From: Microcoleus sp. bin48.metabat.b7b8b9.023
Lineage (GTDB): Bacteria; Cyanobacteriota; Cyanobacteriia; Cyanobacteriales; Microcoleaceae
Reading direction: 5' to 3'
Assembly (NCBI RefSeq): GCF_013299185.1
Contig: NZ_JAAFKG010000023.1
Location: 37,708 to 101,707 of the forward strand
Length of the DNA stretch: 64,000 nucleotides
The notes under the pieces were generated by a model. That model searched no databases. It had not been told where the DNA came from and was given only the letters and a program-made list of their open reading frames with translations. Below, one piece after another: positions 54,134 to 63,886 of this stretch (positions are counted from its first letter, which is position 1; each line of letters starts with the position of its first letter). The position numbers and the translations under genes were made by a program.

Positions 54134-54322
54134 CAACATCCCATCAAAAACTCCATTTGAAACAATCTTAAATCCAAGCGATCGCTAATATCACGTCTGC
54201 TCTTCATCGGAATTATTCATTTCTCTCTCTTCTCTTCCTCTGCGTCCTCTGCGCCCTCTGTGGTTAAAACATTCCGATGCAACTAGAAACAACATAACTC
54301 AATGAGTAGGGGCTAAATGAAA

Positions 54323-54357
54323 AAAAAACCGTAGTACCTTGTAGATACTACGGTTTT
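54323..54357. terminator. Bidirectional intrinsic terminator
   Basis: AAAAAACCGTAGTA-CCTTGTAGA-TACTACGGTTTTT: a ten-base stem (ACCGTAGTA/TACTACGGT) flanked by A- and T-runs, so it can stop transcription from both sides. It sits 24 bases beyond the DAHP synthase stop (minus strand). Confidence 0.85.
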
Positions 54358-54380
54358 TGATAACCTACCGATCGATCTTT

Positions 54381-55442
54381 CTATGCCAAAACTGGCACTG
54401 GTTGCGGCCAACGGTTCATGACCTTACCAATTACAGCCAATTCTTCCATCAACTTGTCGAACTGATCCGGTGTTAACGATTGCGGCCCGTCAGACAAGGC
54501 TTTTTTGGGATTCGGGTGCACTTCTATCATCAGCGAATCTGTACCGGAGGCGATCGACGCAAACGCCATCGAAGGTACAAACTGCGCCCAACCAGTCCCG
54601 TGACTGGGATCAACCATCACCGGTAAGTGAGTCAAGGTTCGCAGCACAGGAACCGCCGACAAATCCAGCGTATTCCGCGTATACTGCCTGTCATAGCCGC
54701 GAATTCCGCGCTCGCACAAAATCACGTTCGGATTGCCCGCAGCCATGATATACTCGGCTGCCATCAACCATTCTTCAATGGTGGCGGAAATGCCGCGCTT
54801 CAGCAAAATCGGTTTGTCTTGAGCTCCGACTTTCTTCAACAGCGAGAAATTCTGCATATTTCGGGCTCCGACTTGGATTACGTCGGCTACTTCTACGATC
54901 GCACTTAAGTCCGCCGCATCCATAACTTCCGTGATAATTCCCAAGCCGCTAGCTTGCCGGGCCGCCGCCAGCAATCCCAAAGCACTCTCGCCGTGGCCTT
55001 GGAAAGCGTAGGGAGAAGTTCTCGGTTTGTAGGCTCCACCGCGCAAAAATTGAGCGCCAGCAGCTTTGACGCGCATTGCGGTCTCAATTATCATTTCTTC
55101 GTTTTCGACCGAGCAAGGGCCTGCTACAACTGCGATCGGGTGATTTAGACCAATTGTCACAGTTCCCAAGGGAGTAGCCACTGGTACGGCGCTGGGTTCA
55201 CCTTGGCGGTATTCCAGGGAAGCGCGCTTGTAGGGTTTTTCGACGCGCAGCACTTCCTCAATCCAAGTGCTCATTTCGCGCAGTTGCATCGGTTCGAGCT
55301 CAACGGTGTCGCCCACCAAACCCATGACGGTTTTGTAACGCCCGACGATTTTTTCTGGTGTCAAACCCCAGCTAGTGCGGAGTTCTTCGTCTAGGCGATC
55401 GATCTCGGCTTCTGGAGTGCCGGCTTTCATTACAATAATCAT
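54381..55442 (-). CDS. aroF: 3-deoxy-7-phosphoheptulonate (DAHP) synthase
   Basis: First enzyme of the shikimate pathway. I place the start at ATG 55442 (MIIVMKAGTPEAEIDRLDEE), giving 353 residues with an N-terminal ferredoxin-like regulatory domain (to about 90) and a TIM-barrel core: PIAVVAGPCSVENEEMIIET, FLRGGAYKPRTSPYAFQGHG, DVIQVGARNMQNFSLLKKVG, KPILLKRGISATIEEW, VMVDPSHGTGWAQFV (metal/PEP residues). An upstream in-frame extension to 55604 is translated repeat sequence and is rejected. Type I-beta architecture as in Thermotoga/Bacillus enzymes; feedback control by aromatic amino acids is likely but cannot be specified. Confidence 0.93.
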   Translation of the reverse strand: MIIVMKAGTPEAEIDRLDEELRTSWGLTPEKIVGRYKTVMGLVGDTVELEPMQLREMSTWIEEVLRVEKPYKRASLEYRQGEPSAVPVATPLGTVTIGLNHPIAVVAGPCSVENEEMIIETAMRVKAAGAQFLRGGAYKPRTSPYAFQGHGESALGLLAAARQASGLGIITEVMDAADLSAIVEVADVIQVGARNMQNFSLLKKVGAQDKPILLKRGISATIEEWLMAAEYIMAAGNPNVILCERGIRGYDRQYTRNTLDLSAVPVLRTLTHLPVMVDPSHGTGWAQFVPSMAFASIASGTDSLMIEVHPNPKKALSDGPQSLTPDQFDKLMEELAVIGKVMNRWPQPVPVLA

Positions 55443-55557
55443 AATTTTCTGTTGTGTTGCGCTAAGACACGCATTATGACACGGATGGAATCCGAAAATA
55501 TAGATATAAGGGCGATCGGCTGGTTTGTCGTAAGGACTTTTTTTACTAAGGGCGAGA

Positions 55558-56145
55558 GACTCAGAAACCGGGTTTCTGCGTAAAATCTCGTGAAAATACG
55601 TCAATTCCCATAGAAACCCGGTTTCTCGGACTCAGCGCGAGAGACTCAGAAACCGGGTTTCTGCGTAAAATCTCGTGAAAATACGTCAATTCCCATAGAA
55701 ACCCGGTTTCTTGGACTCAGCGCAGGGACTCAGAAACCGGGTTTCTGCGTAAAATCTCGTGAAGATGCGTCAATTCCCATAGAAACCCGGTTTCTCGGAC
55801 TCAGCGCAGGGACTCAGAAACCGGGTTTCTGCGTAAAATCTCGTGAAGATGCGTCAATTCCCATAGAAACCCGGTTTCTCGGACTCAGCGCAGGGACTCA
55901 GAAACCGGGTTTCTGCGTAAAATCTCGTGAAGATGCGTCAATTCCCATAGAAACCCGGTTTCTCGGACTCAGCGCAGGGACTCAGAAACCGGGTTTCTGC
56001 GTAAAATCTCGTGAAGATGCGTCAATTCCCATAGAAACCCGGTTTCTCGGACTCAGCGCAGGGACTCAGAAACCGGGTTTCTGCGTAAAATCTCGTGAAG
56101 ATGCGTCAATTCCCATAGAAACCCGGTTTCTTGGACTAAAATTTC
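55558..56145. repeat. Seven tandem 84-bp repeats with AGAAACCGGGTTTCT palindromes
   Basis: Unit starts at 55558, 55643, 55727, 55811, 55895, 55979 and 56063 (first spacing 85, then 84). Each unit has GACTCAGAAACCGGGTTTCT, CGTAAAATCTCGTGAA, GCGTCAATTCCCATAG and AAACCCGGTTTCTCGGACTC. The two halves are inverted copies of a near-palindrome, so each unit can form hairpins. Units 1 and 2 share AATACG where units 3-7 have GATGCG, so amplification proceeded from a later unit. The array ends about 11 bases before the first CRISPR repeat. Confidence 0.92.
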
Positions 56146-56155
56146 TTGGACTAAG

Positions 56156-57524
56156 GTTTCAATCCCCTTGCGGGGAAAAGTGAATTGCGACTCCGACATC
56201 CACAAACAGCCAGTGCACAAAGTGGAGAGTTTCAATCCCCTTGCCGGGAAAAGTGAATTGCGACCACTGATAAAGCGCGAATTAGATATGTTCGCCCTGC
56301 AAGTTTTAATCCCCTTGCGGGGAAAAGTGAATTGCGACTCCATACATCAAAGCCTGCGCCCAAGCACGTCGGCAAATGTTTCAATCCCCTTGCGGGGAAA
56401 AGTGAATTGCGACTCATAGTACTTATATCAAAATAGGAGCTTGGCAAGATAATATAAGTTTCAATCCCCTTGCGGGGAAAAGTGAATTGCGACGGTGTAG
56501 ATGCTTCTTCTGGAATTAACCCAACAACAGAGTTTTAATCCCCTTGCGGGGAAAAGTGAATTGCGACCAGCTATTAAAGCTCAAGGTTATGATATATCTA
56601 AGAGTTTCAATCCCCTTGCGGGGAAAAGTGAATTGCGACTGAAGATAACCCATACAACAGCAATGAATATGGTTTCAATCCCCTTGCGGGGAAAAGTGAA
56701 TTGCGACTTAACCAAAATGGCAAACTTGTAATCGGATTATACCGAGTTTCAATCCCCTTGCGGGGAAAAGTGAATTGCGACATAAATAAGATAAGTATTA
56801 TTCTTCAACTGGCTCATGTTTCAATCCCCTTGCGGGGAAAAGTGAATTGCGACAATCAGTATGTGTACCAGAATTATTCTGGACAAATCTTTGTTTCAAT
56901 CCCCTTGCGGGGAAAAGTGAATTGCGACTTGAAAAATTGTGATGTCCCAAAGAGCCACTTTTTGGGTTTCAATCCCCTTGCGGGGAAAAGTGAATTGCGA
57001 CTTGCGATATCGATCGGAGAAGGACCCGGCACGCGGGATGTTGTTTCAATCCCCTTGCGGGGAAAAGTGAATTGCGACAATACTTCAACGGAAGAGTTAA
57101 ATCAAAGATTAACGGTTTCAATCCCCTTGCGGGGAAAAGTGAATTGCGACTGTGGTAGATCACTTATAACTAATATGGGTACCTTCCTCTTGTTTCAATC
57201 CCCTTGCGGGGAAAAGTGAATTGCGACTTAACATCTACTAACTTAGTTACATCTATAGGTTTGTCCTTGTTTCAATCCCCTTGCGGGGAAAAGTGAATTG
57301 CGACTGACCACAACAATCGCCAACTGCCTGCAAGATCTCAAGTTTCAATCCCCTTGCGGGGAAAAGTGAATTGCGACGCTCTTTATATCTGCAGATGTCA
57401 ACCAAAAAAATAGTTTCAATCCCCTTGCGGGGAAAAGTGAATTGCGACTCACCCTAGTCTCCCTTTAGTTACATTTATTCTTCCTCAAGTTTCAATCCCC
57501 TTGCGGGGAAAAGTGAATTGCGAC
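56156..57524 (-). CRISPR. CRISPR array, 19 repeats and 18 spacers
   Basis: The 36-base repeat begins GTTTCAATCCCCTTGCGGGG and ends GAATTGCGAC on the plus strand. Read on the minus strand it ends ATTGAAAC, the usual 5' handle of cyanobacterial type I/III crRNAs, so the array is probably transcribed on the minus strand. Repeat starts are 56156, 56229, 56303, 56378, 56458, 56532, 56604, 56672, 56746, 56818, 56893, 56966, 57043, 57115, 57192, 57269, 57342, 57413 and 57489. Spacers are 32-44 bases. Variant repeats (second: TTGCCGGG; third and sixth: GTTTTAAT) lie at the left, the expected old end. No cas gene lies within the window. Open frames with SIPLRGKVNCD are translated repeats. Confidence 0.97.
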
Positions 57525-58098
57525 CCCTAGCTGTGAAAGCCTTACCCAGTAAAGGCTCCAGAACCCGTTTCCGACCGATACGATTTTTTGATTTATCTAC
57601 GCCTAAAACTAAGTCTCAAACATAGCTGAAATCCTTACTGGATAAGGGAACGACCGATCCAACGAGATAATCAATGTTTTAGCCATTTGGCGTATCGGTC
57701 GGATCGCTCAATGATCGAACTGCTAAAACACTACTTTAATCTATTCAATTGTCTAGGTACTGATGCCTTTGATTTGCGTAGTAACTAACACAGCAATTTT
57801 GTATTTGCTTGTGTAGATTTACAACTGTAATCTAGCAATGAAGGCATATTAAGGTAAATTTCTCTGGTTGTCAAGTGTTAAAAAAAATACTTTCAGACAA
57901 CGACCGAACTCGATGGCTGAGTCACCGGCGGGCCAGATCCCCAAGTTTCTACCTGCGCCACAGCCCGCGCCGACAAAGCATAAAAACGGATATTATCTTC
58001 GTCGGAAGAAAGCTATTAGATATTTCCTAAAAAGGCTTTCAAGAACAGGCAAGATGCCTGTTCCACAAGAATTATGCCAGATGCCTAATAACTACTGA
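57525..58098. other. Probable CRISPR leader and following gap
   Basis: About 570 bases to the PAM68 gene. The part next to the array (57525-57860) is the probable leader, judged from array orientation. It holds a perfect 12-base inverted pair CCGACCGATACG (57571-57582) and CGTATCGGTCGG (57691-57702), and a third CGACCGAT between them. A dispersed AACAGGC hairpin lies at 58043-58063. No credible gene; the frame at 57868-58098 is low-grade and repeat-derived. Confidence 0.5.
58043..58063. repeat. Hairpin GAACAGGC-AAGAT-GCCTGTTC
   Basis: Eight-base perfect arms, five-base loop, followed by CACAAGAA. Same family as 11893-11915. It lies just downstream of the PAM68 gene (minus strand). Confidence 0.65.
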
Positions 58099-58575
58099 CT
58101 AACTTTTAGATTTCGCATCGCGCCATGCTTGTCGCATCCGTCCAAAATTAGTATTAAATTCTTCCCACCCCAGAGTGCTTCCTGAAGCTTCTTCATCCCA
58201 GGAAGCCGAGAGGACTCCGTAGCTTAATCCCAGTACGCCTAGACCAAAACAGCCCATGCTTACCAACAATACTGCTGTGTTGGGCAAGTCAAACCAGCCT
58301 TTGCTGACTATCAAATAACTGACAAAAAATGTGGAAATTCCCAGGAGTGTCGGGGCGCCGCAGAATACCGCGATGCGGGAGATCATGCGTTTGCTGACTG
58401 CTTCTGGGATGGATTGCGCCTGCGGGCCAGTTTTTTTGGTGGCTTTGGGCTGCTTGTCTGATTTTGGTTCTTCTGTGACTGGGTTTGCTTCGGCTTCTGG
58501 GGGCTTTTTAGCGGTTTTTTTCCGATTTGAAGCCGGTTCAAAGGGTAAGCGCTGGGTGGGTGGTTCGGAGGACAT
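58099..58575 (-). CDS. PAM68-like photosystem II assembly protein (DUF3464)
   Basis: The 158-residue protein has an N-terminal charged, Lys/Glu/Pro-rich region (residues 1-60), followed by the conserved PEAVSKRMISRIAVFCGAPT and two transmembrane helices (GAPTLLGISTFFVSYLIVSK and VLLVSMGCFGLGVLGLSYGV). It ends with the family block SASWDEEASGSTLGWEEFNT and a basic helix. PAM68 helps early PSII assembly and CP47 insertion in thylakoids. Gene order PAM68-rpsO-ruvA is one I associate with cyanobacteria. Confidence 0.9.
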   Translation of the reverse strand: MSSEPPTQRLPFEPASNRKKTAKKPPEAEANPVTEEPKSDKQPKATKKTGPQAQSIPEAVSKRMISRIAVFCGAPTLLGISTFFVSYLIVSKGWFDLPNTAVLLVSMGCFGLGVLGLSYGVLSASWDEEASGSTLGWEEFNTNFGRMRQAWRDAKSKS

Positions 58576-58745
58576 ATTTTTTCTTTAACCTGAAATCTCG
58601 AACAATTATTCAATAAATCTTGGCGAGGGTTTACGCAACTCTGATGGTTAATCAACGGTTTGAAACGGATTTGCGATCAGTGCGTAAATCCTGCTGGCGT
58701 TTGTCCAAGATTCTTGAATATTGTCGCAAATTTTCGCTTTGCTGT

Positions 58746-59015
58746 TTAGCCGCGAATGCCGAGACGGGCAATTAATGCTTTGTAGCGATCGACATTTTCC
58801 TTTTGCAGGTAAGCCAACAGGCGCTTGCGGCGGCTGATCATCATCATCAAACCGCGCCGGGAGGCGAAGTCTTTTTGGTTGATTTTCAGGTGGGCGCTGA
58901 GTTTGCTGATGCGATCGCTCAACATGGCGATTTGGACATCTGCTGAGCCTGTATCGGTTTCATGGGTTTGAAAGTCGCCCATGATTTCTTGTTTGCGCTG
59001 TTGTGTAAGAGCCAT
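58746..59015 (-). CDS. rpsO: 30S ribosomal protein S15
   Basis: The 89-residue protein has the family landmarks: TQQRKQEIMGDFQTHETDTG (phosphate-binding helix start), GSADVQIAMLSDRISKLSAH, LKINQKDFASRRGLMMMISR, and RRKRLLAYLQKENVDRYKAL. Normal length and complete; binds 16S rRNA central domain. It lies 170 bases upstream of PAM68 and 148 bases downstream of ruvA on the same strand. Confidence 0.97.
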   Translation of the reverse strand: MALTQQRKQEIMGDFQTHETDTGSADVQIAMLSDRISKLSAHLKINQKDFASRRGLMMMISRRKRLLAYLQKENVDRYKALIARLGIRG

Positions 59016-59163
59016 GAATTGAGTTTAGTTTTTTTTGTACGATTGTCACAATCCCATATAGTATCACAGCGGAACGGTGAAGGAGCAAATTTTCGCCGCA
59101 GATGGGTTGGTTCGTCGGGCAGAATTTGGGTTCGGATTCCCCGGTTGCTGGATTTGGTAGGGA

Positions 59164-59787
59164 TTATCGGCTTAAATAGGCGATCGCCTCACGAATCCAA
59201 TCATCCGCATTAGCTTTGTTTGACAAGTTGCTGTCTTGACTGAGGGTTTGCAGCGCTTGCAAGACTTCCGCCGCAGTGTACCCCATCGCCAGCAAAATCA
59301 TCTCGACTTCTTCTTGAATCGCTGCGGGGACTCCGGCGGCGACGGAAGTTGTCAAACCTGCCTCCTGTCTCCATTCCGAGAGTTTACTTTTGAGTTCCAA
59401 AGCAAGGCGTTCGGCGGTTTTTGTGCCCACGCCGGGGGTTTTGGCGAGAATGCGGGTGTTACCGCCGACGATCGCCTGAACTAAATCTTGCATTCCTAAA
59501 GTGTCGAGAAGTGCGATCGCCAGTTGTGCACCCACACCGCTAACACTCGTCAACTGCCGAAACAAATCGCGTTCGGCCGTGCTGCCAAAACCGTACAATA
59601 CGATTTGGTCTTCCTTAACTTGCTGGTGGGTAAAGATTTGGGCGACTTCGCCGGATGCTGGTAATTGGCCAGTCACGCGCGGCAAAATTTGGATGTCATA
59701 GCCAATTCCACTAACTTCGAGAGTCAGGATAACGCGGTTGCTGCCTTTGGCGATATTGGCGACTGTGCCTTTGAGATAGCTAATCAT
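59164..59787 (-). CDS. ruvA: Holliday junction DNA helicase subunit RuvA
   Basis: The 207-residue protein binds Holliday junctions as a tetramer and loads RuvB. Domain I ([20 protein letters not shown], 1-65), two helix-hairpin-helix motifs in domain II ([40 protein letters not shown]), a flexible linker, and RuvB-binding domain III at the C-terminus ([20 protein letters not shown]). Complete, normal length. Confidence 0.95.
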   Translation of the reverse strand: MISYLKGTVANIAKGSNRVILTLEVSGIGYDIQILPRVTGQLPASGEVAQIFTHQQVKEDQIVLYGFGSTAERDLFRQLTSVSGVGAQLAIALLDTLGMQDLVQAIVGGNTRILAKTPGVGTKTAERLALELKSKLSEWRQEAGLTTSVAAGVPAAIQEEVEMILLAMGYTAAEVLQALQTLSQDSNLSNKANADDWIREAIAYLSR

Positions 59788-59854
59788 AAAATTAATAATA
59801 ATACACCGCTACTGGCTTTCATCAAAATCAGCAATGATGCTAACAAGCTCCGAT

Positions 59855-60109
59855 TCATTCGACATCGATGCCCTCCCACAGTTCAGAGATTGGTCGAGTT
59901 TGTCCAGTTTTAGCTTCTTGCAACGCTCTTTTGAGACTGGCTTTTACTTCTTCCACTGGAGTATCGTCGGCGTCTTCTTCAGTTTCATCTGTAGGTTCCG
60001 AAAGAAGGACGATGACTCGCACCGGGCCCGGAGTATCTAGCGTTAAAGGTCGATCGAGCAATAATTGACCTTTTTCGTCGATCGTTCCTGTGACTTCAAA
60101 GGCTTTCAT
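59855..60109 (-). CDS. Antitoxin-like protein, partner truncated
   Basis: The 84-residue protein MKAFEVTGTIDEKGQLLLDR has an AbrB-like/DUF-type beta N-terminus followed by an acidic linker and a C-terminal helix (SLKRALQEAKTGQTRPISEL-WEGIDVE). This is the layout of many cyanobacterial type II antitoxins. A second reading frame starts at ATG 59865 overlapping this stop (MSNESELVSIIADFDESQ) and ends after 18 codons at 59809, so the expected toxin appears to be missing or reduced to a stub. Confidence 0.65.
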   Translation of the reverse strand: MKAFEVTGTIDEKGQLLLDRPLTLDTPGPVRVIVLLSEPTDETEEDADDTPVEEVKASLKRALQEAKTGQTRPISELWEGIDVE

Positions 60110-60168
60110 TTATTTTTCCTTGATTTTTTTGACTTATACCGATTTTTTATGAGGCCCCGTAGAATTCC

Positions 60169-60249
60169 GATCCCCCCTAGCCCCCCTTGACAAGGGGGGA
60201 ACAAGATTCTTCTCAAAGTCCCCCTTCTTAAGGGGGATTTAGGGGGATC
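60169..60249. repeat. GATCCCCC palindromic repeat, copy 4
   Basis: GATCCCCCCTAGCCCCCCTT at the left and GGATTTAGGGGGATC at the right, with TTCTCAAAGTCCCCCTTCTT between. This is nearly the consensus form of the family. Confidence 0.75.
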
Positions 60250-60323
60250 GAGATCTGTGCAACTTCACATTAAATTGGTATTAATACAATTATATAACGC
60301 TTCCAGAGCAATTTTGTTATTTT

Positions 60324-62969
60324 TCAATTCAAAATCAGATGCTGTTTAACCAAAGACAAATCCGTCTTCCCAAAATTCACAACCAAAGCCACATTTAAAT
60401 TTTCCAATGATTTTATAAACCACATAATTTCATCAGAAGCTTTACCTTCATAGTGATTGAACAAAATAGAAAATCGCTTTTCCAACTCAGGTTTAACTTT
60501 GCCAGAAAGCAGTAATATTTTCAGCAGCAAACCCATTGTCCGGCTGGGGCCGAGGTTGTATACTAAGTCGTAAAAAATGTAGTGGTTGGGATGTTGGGAA
60601 TTTTCCACTACTAAAAAGTTGAATAACTGGTTGCAAGTCCGAGCTAACAATATATTATTTAATTTCCCCGAGTCGTTTTCTGGAAATGTATTTTTGATGT
60701 ACTTGTACAACTTGTCATTAAATTGACGACCACCATATTCTGGCTCTACAGATGATATAAGATATTCATATAAATCCACTTTAAATGAGCTGTAGGATGG
60801 AGTTTTCCTGGCATCTCTCAAAAAAAATTGAGCCGATTCTTTGTAACTGCGATCGTCTGTTATTTTTCCAGCAAATTCCCTAACAGCCAAGTGCAATTCC
60901 GCATCGTTCAAAAGTGTGGGATTTGGCGTCGGCTGTACAATTCCTATTTCTGTATTTCTCGGCTCAACCAAATAATTTAAATATTGAGACAAGTTTTTTT
61001 CAAATTGTCGCTGTCTTTGAATTTCTAGCTTTTTGATGGTTTGCTGGTCTTCTTCAACGCTGTCCTTGCTCAGCAAAGAATGCCCGTACAAATAAGGATA
61101 GCGACAAATCAATTCGCCCAAAGGAGCATGACTATCTTGTTTCTGCGGTTGTGGCTCTTGTTCTACTGCTTTTACTAAGCGCTCTAGGGTCTGGAATTCT
61201 TCACTTTTAGTAAAAAATTCTATTTGTTCTTGCAAGCGCTTGACTATGTAAAATTCCATCCCAAATCGGGGAGAAGTCTGTTTGAATAAAGCTACTAAAT
61301 CTGCAATACTCAATTTGTGCTGTGAGTGCAATTGCCAGCGGTTGATCGGGATGTAACAGCAGCGGTGGATGATATATTTAAACTCGCGATCCGATCGCTT
61401 GACGGAGATGATATTGTACAAAGTTGCTTCTATTTCGCGATCGGGGTAGCCCATACCGTCGATAAATAGTTTGCGGAACCGCTCGATTATATGTGCGGGG
61501 GATTCTCGTTCCACGCAGGAGACGATGTGATCGTACAATATCTGTTCGTTGCTGCCCGATAGAAAAGTATCTTCCGGCGGGGTGAGAATTTTCTCTGCAC
61601 CGATATCTGGGCTGCTTTGTACGACTTGTGCGACAGCGACTGTCGGTTTTTTCTGAAAAGTTTCGGGATTCAAGAACCAATAGTGTTCTTGGCTTAATTG
61701 TTTGTTTGCCGCCCAATCCAAAGCTGACTGTAAAGCTTCTCCCGTCAATAACTGCGAGCTATCTTCGCGATCCGAAGCCAGCCATGCTGCCAATGCCTCG
61801 CGGTACGGAGCCAGATTTCCCAGTTCTTTTTCCACCCAGAACTGATTGAAAACAGATTGATAAATTAGGTTAGAAACTATTAATTTGCCATGAGATTTAA
61901 CCACCAATCCTGACAGTTGCAATTCGATTTGTTCGGGAGAATAATCGACAGCAACTCCTGGCACTTCTTCCGGTTTTTTGGGATCGGGCGGTTGCAAAAT
62001 TTTCTGGTACAGTGTTAACAGCTTGGTGAGATCGCAGCGGCTGTAGAAAATGCGATCGCGAATTGCTGTCAAATGTGGGGGTTCGTCCCAGTCTTCCCAA
62101 TTTTTAATAATTCTGTGTTTGAGCAGTTGTTCCACCTGCTCGGCTTCGCAATTTCTGCCAATAAAAGACCCGTATTCAAGCACCAATTGGCACAGTCTTT
62201 GAGTCAGAAAAGGTTGACCGTCCGTCCAAGTAAATATTTCTTGGAGCACTTTTTGGGGGCGAAAAGCTTTGAGTGCCAATCCTTTTGCTAGTGGCGCACT
62301 TTCGTCCAGTTGCAATCGACTTAAATGAATTGGTCGTCCAATATTAAAAGGGTTGCAGCTTGGATCTCGGATCAATTGTGACGGGGCTGCTACTCCGAAA
62401 ACCGCAAAATTCAGGCGATCGTACTCTGGTTGCTCTGCCCGCTTGGAATAACAACGTCGAATCAAGGCAAAAAAATCGCTGGTACTGAAATTGAGGATGT
62501 TGGTGGTGTCAATGTCATCTATCAAAATGACTAAATTTTGCCGCAGAGACTTGAGCAAAACTTTTTCGATAAATATCTCCAATCGCTGCACCGGGGATAG
62601 CACTTCGCGATCGTTCCACCACTTGAGGGCATCAAACCTATTTGTGAGGCGCAAGCTGCTGGCGATGCGGTGCACGATCGCACCATACCACTTTTCCAGG
62701 GAAATTTCTGGGCTGCTAATGCTTCTCAAGTTGACGGCGGCAAAAGCTGTACCTTCTGCTTGCAACCTTTTGGCCGTTTGCACTAGCAGGCTGGACTTTC
62801 CCATTTGTGGCGAACTCAGCACGTAGCAGAATTGTCCGGCTTTGAGTCCTTGGTAGAGTTCGCTGTCTGCCGATCGCCTGACATAGGTGGGCGCACCGGC
62901 AGGCAAATATCCTCCGACTTGATATTGGTTGGTTGAGTGGACTTCTGCTGTCATCTGCGAATTCATCAA
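60324..62969 (-). CDS. AAA-like NTPase with long C-terminal region
   Basis: The 881-residue protein is of the cyanobacterial AAA-like (AAA_35) class. Residues 20-330 have [20 protein letters not shown], a Walker A variant [20 protein letters not shown] (GKS kept), Walker [17 protein letters not shown], and the family's winged-helix end ([20 protein letters not shown]). After residue 500 a helical domain of unknown function follows ([40 protein letters not shown]). The AAA-like module is common in signalling proteins joined to WD40, CHAT or TIR modules, which are absent here. The start is the second Met (MNSQMTAEV) or the first. Function unknown. Confidence 0.82.
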   Translation of the reverse strand: MMNSQMTAEVHSTNQYQVGGYLPAGAPTYVRRSADSELYQGLKAGQFCYVLSSPQMGKSSLLVQTAKRLQAEGTAFAAVNLRSISSPEISLEKWYGAIVHRIASSLRLTNRFDALKWWNDREVLSPVQRLEIFIEKVLLKSLRQNLVILIDDIDTTNILNFSTSDFFALIRRCYSKRAEQPEYDRLNFAVFGVAAPSQLIRDPSCNPFNIGRPIHLSRLQLDESAPLAKGLALKAFRPQKVLQEIFTWTDGQPFLTQRLCQLVLEYGSFIGRNCEAEQVEQLLKHRIIKNWEDWDEPPHLTAIRDRIFYSRCDLTKLLTLYQKILQPPDPKKPEEVPGVAVDYSPEQIELQLSGLVVKSHGKLIVSNLIYQSVFNQFWVEKELGNLAPYREALAAWLASDREDSSQLLTGEALQSALDWAANKQLSQEHYWFLNPETFQKKPTVAVAQVVQSSPDIGAEKILTPPEDTFLSGSNEQILYDHIVSCVERESPAHIIERFRKLFIDGMGYPDREIEATLYNIISVKRSDREFKYIIHRCCYIPINRWQLHSQHKLSIADLVALFKQTSPRFGMEFYIVKRLQEQIEFFTKSEEFQTLERLVKAVEQEPQPQKQDSHAPLGELICRYPYLYGHSLLSKDSVEEDQQTIKKLEIQRQRQFEKNLSQYLNYLVEPRNTEIGIVQPTPNPTLLNDAELHLAVREFAGKITDDRSYKESAQFFLRDARKTPSYSSFKVDLYEYLISSVEPEYGGRQFNDKLYKYIKNTFPENDSGKLNNILLARTCNQLFNFLVVENSQHPNHYIFYDLVYNLGPSRTMGLLLKILLLSGKVKPELEKRFSILFNHYEGKASDEIMWFIKSLENLNVALVVNFGKTDLSLVKQHLILN

Positions 62970-63265
62970 GATGCTGGGCCCCTATGCTGTGCGATCGAAA
63001 AGTTACAAATTGCAATTATTGCCAGCTTATACTATTTGAGATTTGAGACTGGCCAATGACTTATTCAATAAGGGTTGGGAGTTTACCTACAGTTGCGTTC
63101 TTTTTTTGAACTGGTATTACTGTGGTTGAAAATTTTCTGACTCTTTCTCTATTGTCTACTAATGTCTACTAACTCAGCGTTGTCATTCTCAATCTTTACC
63201 GTATCTTTGCAACCAACCGCTTATAAAAACCTAGGTAAACCTGGGTAAGCTCTACGGTATAAGCT

Positions 63266-63886
63266 TTAAACATTCTTTCTTAGCGCTTGCGCTTCCTCGT
63301 TTTGAGGCGTGACCAAGAAACTCCAGTTAGAAACGCTATAATAATCACAACGACGTGATATTACAGCGGAACGTTTGATTTTTTTATTCAGTTGGTTCCA
63401 CTCGCTCTCCTCGTGCTTTTCTGAATTCACTTCAGAATAGGCGGTTAAGGAGCGAGGTATCTTTTCACTTAATTTCATAGCCCTGCGAGCAATTACCAGT
63501 GCGGCCGCTTCATCACTAGCTAAGCCATACATTCTCAGGTATTTTACCAAACCGATAATGCTGGAATAAGCTGGATTGACTGCAATTAACTCAATGCCAC
63601 GATTCGACAAAATAGAACTCAGTTGCTTGTAGAACTCACTATAAGCCCAGCCCGACAACATCCGAGCATATTTTTTACTTTTTTCTCCCAGTGACTGCTT
63701 TTTTGTTGAGAAATCAAGTTCCTCACAAGCTACGGGACATTCAAATTCCGTGGCTTTTATTGCTAGTTGCAAACAGGAATCAACAATTTGAGCCTGTTGT
63801 TTGCTTCTTGGTAAACCCATCTGCAATGGTATCTGCCCTTTGGCTTTGAGATTCCCTTGAGAATCAACATACGCCCACCCAATAGA
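63266..63886 (-). pseudogene. TnpB-related RuvC protein, downstream exon interrupted by a group II intron
   Basis: About 206 codons continue in frame from SIGWAYVDSQGNLKAKGQIP, the RuvC-I-side strand, through ECPVACEELDFSTKKQSLGE (RuvC-II Glu), YARMLSGWAYSEFYKQLSSI, GIELIAVNPAYSSIIGLVKY and GLASDEAAALVIARRAMKLS (RuvC-III Asp), then IPRSLTAYSEVN to the stop. This is the IS200/IS605 TnpB-related family common in cyanobacteria. The Cys4 zinc ribbon usual between RuvC-II and III in TnpB is absent. Translation upstream of residue S is intron RNA, so the ATG at 63988 is not a gene start. The upstream exon lies beyond the window. With correct splicing the protein could still be made. Confidence 0.7.

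Noticed and set aside
55443..55604. N-terminal extension of DAHP synthase
   Set aside because: The extra 54 codons include translated 84-base repeat text (HEILRRNPVSES); the family start is at 55442.
56168..57219. Several open frames containing SIPLRGKVNCD or SRNSLFPARGLK
   Set aside because: These are translations of the CRISPR repeat.
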